Source: Sphaeroforma sirkka (taxonomy: Eukaryota; Opisthokonta; Ichthyosporea; Ichthyophonida). Taken from it: 42,500 bases of DNA. Location of the stretch: positions 1-42,500 of the forward strand of contig LUCW03001458.1 in assembly GCA_001586965.3 (NCBI GenBank). The letters are read 5' to 3'. This document shows, piece by piece, positions 33,137-42,500 of this stretch (position 1 is its first letter; every line of letters starts with the position of its first letter). The translations under genes were made by a program, and so were the position numbers. Under the pieces are notes generated by a model, which searched no databases, was not told where the DNA came from, and was given only the letters and a program-made list of their open reading frames with translations.

Positions 33137-34097
33137 GTTAAGAATCACAACTATTTCCGAATGCTGGACATACCTGGAGTATAGGTGCATCGGCTGCTGC
33201 ATTGAGCATAGCCACAAACGCAACGATTGGGCTTGATGAGGCAGCTGTGGACAACAGTAAATCACAATCATATGACTACCAGTGTGCAGGGTTGTGCAAA
33301 TTGTGTGAACTGGACTTTTATTATCTATTTTCGCTCATATGCCACCAACTGGTATGTACTTTACATATATATTCGAACATCGCAACAACAAGAGTATGAC
33401 TGCAGATATACTTCGGTACGCATTTAGACACACGTGGTTATGTAACAGAAGTGAGGAATAAAATTAGTGCCCGCGTGATCATGCCTGTCTGCGTGCATTC
33501 CGTCTGGTAATGTGCTTCTGTTATATAGATATGTAGAACCCTTAAACTTATAGGCTTCTCTTATATAGGCGAAACCTTAAAACCCTAAATGATTATATGC
33601 TTCTGTTATATAGATAAACCTTTAAAACCCTAAAAGGCTGTGTGCTTCTATTATATAGATAAACCACTATAGCCCTAAAAGATTATGTACTTATGTTATA
33701 TAGATAAACCTTTAAACCCCTAAAAGGCTGTGTGCTTATGTTATATTGATAGACCACTAAAACACTAAGGTTTTAAGCTTGTGTTAGTCAGAAACCGATA
33801 GGTGGACAAGCCTCATATCTGCACTGCCTTTTCCGAGACACCAAACATCTTTACATCTTACGCCACTGAGGGTTTTAGGGGTTTATGATTTCATATCTTG
33901 GGCAGTAGAGCCACAAACACGTGACATAGCAGAAGATGTATCCAGCTACATGTATATATGTGTGTTTACACATACGTGCCCTGTCTTTCTCGGTATATAC
34001 ATGCATCTACTAATTTGCTCATACACACATATTCTATCTACCCTTAAGTACAAAACACACACATATATATAATATATATATACATATGTATGTATAA

Positions 34098-34151
<54 letters not shown>

Positions 34152-34187
34152 CATGCATACATGCATATATATATAATACATATATAC

Positions 34188-34263
<76 letters not shown>

Positions 34264-34361
34264 TAATACACATATGATCTGGTTACCGTTATGTGCATGT
34301 GCATGTATGTATGTATGCGTTATATTCATACGCTTCTAATCTACGTATAATATACCTATCG

Positions 34362-34396
<35 letters not shown>

Positions 34397-34471
34397 CACA
34401 TACATACATATATACATCCATCCATCCATCCATGCATACACACACACACATACACACATACATACATATAT

Positions 34472-34503
<32 letters not shown>

Positions 34504-37500
34504 GTGTGTGCGTGTGTGTGTGCCCATAAACATATTCCATCTATAGGTATGTGCATACATATATATACCTGCGCATACACACTTATCATATCTATAGTTA
34601 TGCACATATATACATATTTACATTACACAAATTCCTAACGCCCGCTTCCACATACCTACGACAACTCCAAGCACACCAAAGAACACGGTCGCCTCCCAAG
34701 GCACCAATCGTCTGTATGTACTCACCACAAGGGTGAGTACTGCGGCGGATATAGGCCAATACACAGCCAGACTCAAAGCTATAAATAGAACGGCCCGGGG
34801 TACTGTATGTCTGATCTGAAGCTTCAACACTGTCGACGGAAATGAGGGAGTGAGACTTAGATAGGATGGATGTGAGAAGGCGAGTGATTCTATTTATACG
34901 TTTGTATGCCAAATCGTTACGCATATACGAGAAGGGGAATAGTGCTATTTCAAAATTGTGTGCACGAGAATGGGGATGATTCTATTTATAGATTATTTAT
35001 ACCAGAAGGGGAATGGTTCTTTTTATAGATTATCAATACGAGAATGGGGATGATTATATTCATAGATTATATATACGAGAAGAGGGATGATTCTATTTAT
35101 AAACTATCTATACGAGAGGGGAGATGATTCCATTTATAGATTATTTATACGAGAAGGGGGATGACTCTATTTATTGCGTATTGGAGACTGAGAAAGTTCT
35201 ATTTATTAATTGTGTATAGGAGCATGAGAATAAATCTATTTACAAATTGTGTGTAGAATAATGGGAATGACTATACGTATAAATTGCGTATACGAGAATG
35301 GAAAAGGATCTTATTATAACTTGTGTATACGAGAATGGGAATATATCTATTTATAAATTGTGTATATAAGAGAACGAGAATAGTTATATTTATAAATTGC
35401 GTATATGAGAATGAAAAAAAAACACACCTACAGCCCCACACATATTCAGATCAATAGCATCAACCAAGTTTATTTGATTAGTCAAGCACTTACCGTCCTT
35501 CCCCTTCCTATTGACCATCTCATGTATAGTCAACCACCTTATATGCATACTGCGGTCTATAGCACAAACCAAGTTCATTTCACTAGTAAACACCTACTAT
35601 CCTTTCCCCTCCAAACGAGCATATCATTTATAATCATCCACCCTGTAACAGACTACGGTCTATAGTATACACCAAGTTTTTGCAAGCAATAAATACTTAC
35701 CATCCTTCCCCCTCCAATCGAGCACATCGTTGATGTGCAACCACCCTATAGACATACTACGTATATAGTATAAACCAAGCCTATGTAAGCAATAAATACT
35801 TACCGCCATTCCCCCTCCAATCGAGCACATCGTTGATGTGCAACCACCTTATAGACATACTACGTATATAGTATAAACCAAGTTTATGCAAGCAATAAAA
35901 ACTCACCGTCCTTCCCTCTCCAATCGAGCATATCGCTGATGTGCAACCACCGCTTAGCCCTGGGCGAGTTCCATCTGCTGTGCTTTTTGCGCGTTACCGG
36001 CGCTACCTGAGTGTCACAGAAACACCAGATTTAGTATACTTAATTAGGGATGCCTGGGTTTTAGGGTTTTGGTGAGTGATTTAGTTTTTACTATGGAATG
36101 TCAAGGAGGCATGAAGCATAAGATCTTCAGTGAAGGTATAAGAGCACATGAGTATGAACCGACAGGGTCCTTGAGCTGTGAGTTGTATATACAGAGGGAG
36201 TTGGGAGTGATCAAAGTGTGTGACAGAAGGTGTGGGAGCGCTAAAAATAGAACTGGAAGAAGACCTGTACAGAGACTAGACCCGTCTGCGTACGTTCCGC
36301 ACTAGGACACAAGCGCGTGCGGGTGGTGTTGAGTAACTGGGGGCATGTAGGTACACCATTCATCCATGGGTACAAAGCTGCGAAGGCACACCAATAGCTA
36401 CGAAGGTACACCATTCACCTATAAGTACAAAGCTGCGAAGGTACACCATCAGCTCCAAATATACACCATTCACCTAAAAATACAAAGCTGCGAAGGCACA
36501 CCATTTATCTATAAGTACAAAGCTACGAATGCATGGACTATACATAGAGGGACAAGATTGCCAGACCTGCATCAGAGCGACCCAGCCACGCATGCAATAA
36601 GCCAACAGGAATTAACGTACATACGATTATCAGAGAAGGAAGTAACTACCCCTGAAGCGCAACATGACTACGGAATCACGGTAGGTGTCCAAATACAACA
36701 GTTAGGTACGAATTGAAGTGCATACGTGCGTAGAAGAGAGAGCACTGTGGACGGAATGGCTGGTGAAAGGGAGCATATACAGACACTTTTGGTTATATGC
36801 CAAACTTGTCTAATTTAGAAGGCTATGTCAAACTGAGTTGCATGGCTAGAAAACACACTCCTAATGCGAGAGGGAGGCGATGCCTTATTCTCTTGACCTA
36901 TGGTTTAGGATGGTGTTTGTATGTAGCAAGTATATTTGAGTACGAAACAACACGACAGACTACGTGCCTTTCATACAAGACAGAATTAAAAACAAACTCA
37001 ATGCATTAAATTTCATGGATAAAAACTATTCAATGTACTCAATTTCATGACCAAAGGTTCCCAATGTATTTCCAATGTACTGAAGGTCATGATTATAAAT
37101 ATGTGTTGTATTTTGCATATAGTCCAATCATCCACCATAGTGTCGACTGCCCTTACTCCAATCAGTACAATTGCCCCCAAAAAAGCCAAGATGTTGAGCT
37201 TCTAAGCCCCCTTATACTTCACAGCTTCAGGATTATGGAACGCGTAACCTCAGTCAGCAGGTAAGTGAAACATAGGCATGACTCATCAGACATGCCTACC
37301 ATTCCCAGTCTTATTTGGCGTCGGATAACGGGACCGACAATAAGCCACGTGATGCCCTGCTGAATGCCAATAGACAGAGCAGCATCACCTGAGGCACAAC
37401 GATTTTTCATCAGCAAATAAGTATACATACTACATATAAAGATTTGTTCTAATGTATATTGATATTCGAAACTCGAATATATATATATATATATATATAT

Positions 37501-37524
37501 AAATATGTATATATAATATATATA

Positions 37525-37613
<89 letters not shown>

Positions 37614-38789
37614 ATATATACATAGCATATATATATATACGGCATATATACATATACATGTATGTTACACATTACATATTATATATTATATGTATGTATT
37701 GCCTTGCCATACTCATTATAACAATGTATGGTAATGTATAATATATGTATAATACATGTGTATTATTGTCATATTAACATGTATAACATATTGCACCATT
37801 GGCTATACATTATATATGTACATATACAATAATAATAATAATTAATATCAATAATATTAATAATGTCATTGGCACATACACATATGCTTGTTAATATTAT
37901 AACAATACATGTAACTGTTAATGTATACGTTGTATGCATGACAATTATTATTGTAATATAGCAATAATGCACATGTATGTAATGTGTAATATTGGCTGAA
38001 CAAAACACATAATAATATTGTAGCCAATGTAACAATAATAATAACATTACATGTCATTAATAACAACATAACAACATGTAATAATAATATGTATTGGTTG
38101 TGTCATTAACACATGACATTATAATATAATATGTATTACATGCTTCAGCCAACATACATGGCAATAATGCATAATAATAATAATGTGTATGATCATAATA
38201 ATGCCAATAATAATAATAATAATATTATTATATATTATTATTGCAATAATAATAATATTACACATAATAATAATAATAACCATAATATAATAACAACAAT
38301 AACATAATAACATAATACGTATTATTATAATTACATATATTATATGGTGTTAATACATATATATAATATGTATGTATGTATTCAATAATAACAAATGTAA
38401 TATTGCTAATATATAATTAATAAGCATATAATATATGTAATAATATGTATTCCATGTATTGTATACACATTCAGCATAGTTAGCCATTATATATTGTTAT
38501 AGTAATATATTATATATAATATATACATGTATATGCCATACATGGTATACATGTATATACATGCATAATGCATGCACCAATTATGTATATATACACATTT
38601 CACATATGTATTACCCACATTTCACATAATACATGTTTAACATGCGTATATAACATATATATATATATGTATACTGACAATGCAATAACAATAATGTTGG
38701 CAATATTATCATTATTATTGCACATATATGTATGTATTATATATATACACATAATATATATAATATATATATATATAGCATGTATATGT

Positions 38790-38820
<31 letters not shown>

Positions 38821-38828
38821 CATAAATA

Positions 38829-38899
<71 letters not shown>

Positions 38900-39138
38900 T
38901 GCATATGCGTACATCATCTCTACTCACCAGCCAAAGGTAGAGGGTCGAATAGCCAAGCGCCAAAGTCGACATCGTTCATAAACACGAGGTAGTGAATCCC
39001 AGCACTTATCATCCCACTAACAACACCAGCCACAAGGCCATTCACTAAGTAGACGAAAATTTTCTGTGCACGCGTCAACTGCCTAGTTGCGCAGAGCTGT
39101 GTAGGCTGTGTCCTAGCGGCATTATCGTCAGTATCCAT
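32592..39138 (-). CDS. Multi-pass membrane protein, six exons, family uncertain
   Basis: Minus-strand exons in continuous phase: 39138-38928, 37388-37300, 36006-35907, 34829-34656, 33244-33174, 32762-32592 (271 residues). All junctions are GT-AG. Hydrophobic segments occur at about residues 28-53, 73-92, a segment beginning VPRAVLFIALSLAVYWPI, and VFFGVLGVVVG running across the exon 4-5 junction into SPIVAFVAML. That makes about four membrane spans. Between spans 2 and 3 is a basic loop rich in Arg and Lys (TRKKHSRWNSPRAKRW). The C-terminal tail of about 55 residues is hydrophilic and acidic. The pattern PLPLAGDAALSIGIQQGITW resembles, from memory, the fungal DUF2456-type membrane proteins of unknown role; this was not verified. 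Exons 1-4 are better supported than 5-6, which rest on phase, splice sites and a plausible tail. The exon edges overlap tandem repeats. Confidence 0.6.
32707..32950. repeat. 112-bp tandem repeat overlapping the last exon acceptor
   Basis: Units start at 32707, 32819 and 32933 (partial) with the shared word AACGAATCAGAA or a variant, then GTCGTACGA. Units 1 and 2 end in a CTATAAAT word. Unit 1 covers the acceptor and first part of the last exon of the minus-strand membrane-protein gene. Confidence 0.8.
33100..33134. repeat. (AT)n run in the last intron of the membrane-protein gene
   Basis: A pure AT dinucleotide run about 40 bp from the exon 5 donor on the minus strand. Confidence 0.9.
33515..33775. 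repeat. About 48-bp tandem repeat containing telomere-like CCCTAAA
   Basis: Five to six units share GTGCTTCTGTTATATAGATA, then AAACC(T/A), then AAAACCCTAAAAG. The CCCTAAA heptamer is the complement of TTTAGGG, the common plant-type telomere unit. Confidence 0.85.
34060..34510. repeat. (AT)n-dominated block
   Basis: Long AT runs lie at 34100-34148, 34195-34262, 34365-34393 and 34468-34502, with CATC and CA interruptions near 34415-34465. It is part of intron 4 of the membrane-protein gene. Confidence 0.9.
34890..35412. repeat. About 45-bp tandem repeat in intron 3 of the membrane-protein gene
   Basis: About ten imperfect units share TCTATTTATAGATTAT and then ATACGAGAAGGGGGATGA. It lies directly next to the 103-bp array at 35455. 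Confidence 0.85.
35455..35960 (-). repeat. 103-bp tandem repeat carrying copies of an exon end and its donor
   Basis: The anchor ACCAAG starts at 35463, 35568, 35671, 35774 and 35877 (spacings 105, 103, 103, 103). On the minus strand each unit contains a version of GTGGTTGCACATC, then GATTGGAGGGGGAAGGA, then in most copies a GTAAG donor. The unit at 35907-35960 is the real 3' part of exon 3; the others lie in the following intron. Confidence 0.88.
36335..36535. repeat. Tandem repeat in intron 2 of the membrane-protein gene
   Basis: The words AAGCTGCGAAGGTACACCA and then TTCACCTATAAGTACA recur in about five imperfect, unequal units. Confidence 0.8.
37475..38560. repeat. Extremely AT-rich block with AT and AAT repeats
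   Basis: AT dinucleotide runs (37477-37640) pass into about 900 bp in which AATAAT, ATTATTATT and ACATGTATGT words alternate. There is no open frame with normal composition. It fills most of intron 1 of the membrane-protein gene. A second AT block lies at 38740-38896. Confidence 0.88.
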
Positions 39139-39570
39139 CACTTTTCGTATCCTTATAGGAATGACTGACTTTATATTATATATATATACGTGTCTAACGA
39201 GACTAACTTACTAAATATTATATATATTCACGCATATATGCGAAGATACATCTGCAATATAAAGCAAGTTGAAGTGTATGTATTTGTAATGTTAAAAGTA
39301 CGTACGTACATATATATATATATATATATAAAGTCAATGTGTGATGCACTTGTATATCCATCAAGTGGCAGAAGGGTACAAGGCAGATGGTAGAAAATGT
39401 TGTAATGATATAGGCCCAGCCTCCCAGAGGTGAGATTCATATTTCATCAATCATAGACCTCAAGGCTGAAGTTCGCAGTCCCCCGTGTGTAGATCGATGC
39501 GATAATATTTTTACTCCATTTTTTAACGCTATGACAATTGAGCTGTGAAAAAAAACAGGTTCGACTACTT

Positions 39571-39586
39571 TTGTGAGATCTCACAA
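39571..39586. promoter_or_regulatory. Perfect 16-bp palindrome upstream of the membrane-protein gene
   Basis: TTGTGAGATCTCACAA is a perfect palindrome about 430 bp upstream of the minus-strand ATG. Beside it CAGTGACACT is repeated at 39592 and 39604. A dimeric factor site is possible. Confidence 0.3.
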
Positions 39587-39739
39587 TGTTGCAGTGACAC
39601 TAACAGTGACACTGGACACACTGTCGTAGTAACTAACATGGCAACTGAAGAGTGAATACCGTACCCAGTGTCCGTATTCTCGATGCCATTCTCTGCTAGG
39701 TATTATTTACGGGAATGCTTTCAATCTATATATTGATCA

Positions 39740-39833
39740 TCTAGTTACGATTATATATATATATATATATAATGTATAAATATATATATATATAGCTATA
39801 TCTATATCTATTCATATATATATATACAAATAC

Positions 39834-39876
<43 letters not shown>

Positions 39877-39909
39877 GTGATGTGTATGTGTGTGTGTGTG
39901 TGTATTCAC

Positions 39910-39967
<58 letters not shown>

Positions 39968-40194
39968 ATGTTGAAGTGCTTGATCTCACAGGTCCCCTTA
40001 TCGGATATAATAACATATATATGGGTGTTGTTAGTATATATAAACCACTCACACATATGTATACATATATATATATATGCAAAACATCTATACTTATATT
40101 TTAGAATATATATATATATATATATGTTATACATATTATATATATATATATATTACATATACATATATATACATATATTATTATATATTATTAT

Positions 40195-40225
<31 letters not shown>

Positions 40226-40291
40226 GTATGTATGCATACGCATGCATATGCATGCATGTTTATATCATTATAGATATGCATATCACACAAT

Positions 40292-40332
<41 letters not shown>

Positions 40333-40580
40333 TATACATATATATATATATAATGAATATATGTAAATATATGTGTTTTGTATCCATGTGTCCCATACAT
40401 GTATGTTGTTCATATTACTCACAAAAGTGAGATAGAATATATTTGTTTGATAAACATCTTTTTTTGTGCACTGTTATATATATATATATGTGTGTGTGTG
40501 CGTTTATGTTTGTTTGTGTGTACACGTATAATATATATATATATATATGTATATGTATATAAATATATATATATGGAATA
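39740..40580. repeat. (AT)n-dominated intergenic block
   Basis: AT runs at about 39750-39770, 39845-39872, 39915-39963, 40105-40150, 40195-40225, 40297-40350 and 40475-40490 alternate with TG runs. No gene content. Confidence 0.9.
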
Positions 40581-40599
40581 TATCTAATATATGTGTTTG

Positions 40600-41515
40600 T
40601 ATATATGTATTTCTATACACGTTTATTGTTGATATCACACACAAATTTGAGATAGAATATGTTTGTTCATATAAATACTCGTTTTGTGAACTATTCATAT
40701 ATTCAAACCCGAGTCAGTGATATGTGTGCTTGCTTAGGCAAAATACATTGTACAATTTTTATACTTGCACCTGCACACAATTGTCACGGCTTTGTTGTGC
40801 TTCTATCGTATTTATCCATTTGGAGTTAAACACCGTATGTATATGGATAATATCTCATCTACATTTTTTCTACATCTTCCTCGTCAATTATGATTGTGAT
40901 TAGTTGACTGTTGTGCACTCGTTGGTTTATATGATTTAACTGTGAAATTCTCAGAGTACGTGTTATTTCCTGATGCTCATTAGCAGTTAATAGCAATGTA
41001 ACATCTAGGATTTTGGTGTTGTCTATATACTTCGACTGTAATCTCCAACATTAGTACGAAATAAGTTTTCAGTCATATATTTGGGTTTTAGTCTCGGTGT
41101 ATTTGACATTGACGCGCCCGAATTGTCATTGCATGTTCATTGAATTGGCGCTTCTAAATATTCAAAAGACATGTGCTTCTCATAGCTGGCTACGGTATCG
41201 GAGGAGTGTCCTGTCAGGCAACGAACCGTTAAATATTGTCACGTGCGAGGCAAAGGATGTTCAAAGCCGTGTGCCATGTCATGGACGTTCCATGTATTAC
41301 ATCGTATTACAGGTCGTAGATTTGTACAATTTGCTTTGCTGAAGTGTTCTTCTCGTGTCAAAAGTCATCAAAATTGAATTTGAATAAAAAATAGCTCTGT
41401 TGATATAGTATTGTAAGGGTAGGTATCCGCCGTACGTGTGGTTAGATTCCAATTTAGAAGCACTTATGATATATCTTTTATTTGAACGAATTTTGATATT
41501 CTTCATTGTACGACT
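40600..41515. other. Intergenic, no gene supported
   Basis: No recognisable gene. The segments 40380-40460 and 40590-40690 share a similar order of words (TGTTG, ATATCACACA or ATTACTCACA, then GAGATAGAATAT, GTTTG), suggesting an old duplication of about 230 bp spacing. An 81-codon frame at 41097-41342 has no known motif. Confidence 0.4.
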
Positions 41516-41519
41516 TACA

Positions 41520-41945
41520 GTAGCGTATTGTGATTTTCATCGACACCAAGCACAGCACTCAGTCTATAGATTCTCTGCGAGACTATATATTCGCACCCAC
41601 ACAGGCGAACGGCCATAAAAGTGTGACTATCCCGGCTGCGGTAAAACCTCAAAATAAAAAGCATATTCGTTATCATTCAGGGGAAAGGCCGATGCTAGAC
41701 GCAATAGAGCCTTCGCACGACCTACGGGCCACGGTCCGGGTCGGCTGATTTATAAACATGAAAGATATATACTCGCTCACATCGGAAACGGTATTTATTA
41801 TATTTGTGAATGACAAAGTTGTCGCAGTGTTTTTGCGGATACACGCGCGAGTGAACGACCTACCTTCCCAGTGTCCCGGGGTGTGGTGCACGATTTCATG
41901 TCGCACCAAGCACATGCTCTGCAATAAACAAAAGCCAACTCTAGC
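41520..41945 (+). pseudogene. Decayed C2H2 zinc-finger array
   Basis: At 41560-41612 the frame reads FSARLYIRTHTGERP, the end of a finger plus its linker. The next codon is TAA, followed in the same frame by KCDYPGCGKTS, a C-x4-C finger start, and another TAA. A second finger end, HIRYHSGERP, lies near 41660-41690 in another frame. Further on, IYKHERYILAHIGN (about 41750-41800) and PSQCPGVWC with a later H (about 41865-41920) look like more worn fingers. The TGERP linker and CxYPGC form are typical of opisthokont DNA-binding proteins. In-frame stops and shifts make it non-functional. Confidence 0.65.
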
Positions 41946-42500
41946 CAAGGAACTGAAAATTGGAATTTTGTTGCTTTTTTCCAAACAACCCCAATCTGAA
42001 TCTATAATACGATATTTATTTACATATTTATTGCTTATTAGCAAATTTACTTTTGACTCTTTGGGCTTTCTTTGTGCTTATTGTATTTTTTTTGTTCTAG
42101 TTTTTTTTTTGGTAAAAACCAAAAAAAATCATTATGGTATTTTTGTAAATACAATTTGATTTTGTTTATTTATTTATTTATTGTCAGTCTTTTGTTTATT
42201 TATGTATTTTTATGGTTTTTTGTTTTGTTTTATATATTGGTCGTGTTGTCTGATTTTCGAACTCTATGGTCGTATTTGCTGTATTTATTTTAAAAACAAA
42301 AACAAACCAAAATAAAATACAAAAAAAAAATTATGATGGATGATGAATGATCAATGATCATGGATGCTAGTTGCCTGTTACGGTGTCATGTACCTTTTCT
42401 CACTGATGACTACTGATACGGCCCTATTTCAGCCAATCAAAAGTGTAAATAGGCACTAGTAGGCGGTACTTGCAGTCAAGCATGATCAACTCAACAACCT
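41946..42500. other. T-rich then A-rich non-coding stretch
   Basis: The + strand is T-rich from about 42060 to 42290 (TTTATTTATT words) and switches to A-rich at 42291-42332, giving partly complementary flanks. No supported gene reaches the end of the window. Confidence 0.5.

Noticed and set aside
33515..35960. CRISPR-like array
   Set aside because: Units are contiguous diverged tandem repeats with no unique spacers, and the DNA is eukaryotic.
39555..39570. GGTTCGACT word like a tRNA B box
   Set aside because: T-arm stem bases do not pair and no A box is found at the right distance.

Overview
The window is nuclear DNA from an intron-rich eukaryote. Four multi-exon genes with GT-AG introns can be traced through continuous reading phase. 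Around them lie decayed retroelements and very dense simple-sequence and minisatellite repeats. It holds a linked acetylornithine aminotransferase and ornithine carbamoyltransferase (the fungal-type arginine route, absent from animals), a dynamin-family GTPase and relics of TGERP-type C2H2 zinc fingers. This suggests a unicellular relative of animals and fungi, such as an ichthyosporean. The taxon is an inference, not something read directly.

Layout. About 0.8-6.1 kb is a frameshifted Ty3/gypsy-type retrotransposon: gag, zinc knuckles, protease, reverse transcriptase, RNase H, a Dam-methylase-like segment, integrase and a chromodomain-like tail. At 6.8-8.5 kb is a 5'-truncated non-LTR (LINE) reverse-transcriptase fragment. 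From 8.5 to 13.1 kb there is no gene; it holds a CA/CTCA-rich tract and a 29-bp inverted repeat with G-runs. At 13.1-15.3 kb (+) is a compact four-exon dynamin-like GTPase. At 15.7-16.1 kb is a minisatellite. At 17.8-22.2 kb (-) is acetylornithine aminotransferase in 8 exons. A 1.26-kb shared upstream region follows, then ornithine carbamoyltransferase at 23.5-31.0 kb (+) in 9 exons. At 32.6-39.1 kb (-) is a six-exon multi-pass membrane protein. From 39.2 kb to the end there is AT-repeat-rich DNA and a decayed zinc-finger array at 41.5-41.9 kb.

The two arginine genes are divergent and catalyse the third-last and second-last steps towards argininosuccinate precursors (N-acetylglutamate semialdehyde to N-acetylornithine; ornithine to citrulline). 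Their shared upstream region carries six copies of a motif close to TTRCGTTVAA, a candidate common control element.

The most unusual theme is that tandem repeats overlap exon edges. The donor edge of membrane-protein exon 3 is repeated about four more times inside the next intron at a 103-bp period. The acceptor edge of its last exon lies in a 112-bp tandem repeat. The last exon of the aminotransferase has two degraded echoes downstream. Several ornithine carbamoyltransferase introns end in minisatellites that form the polypyrimidine tract. All gene models are hand-made from reading phase and family conservation, with no transcript evidence.
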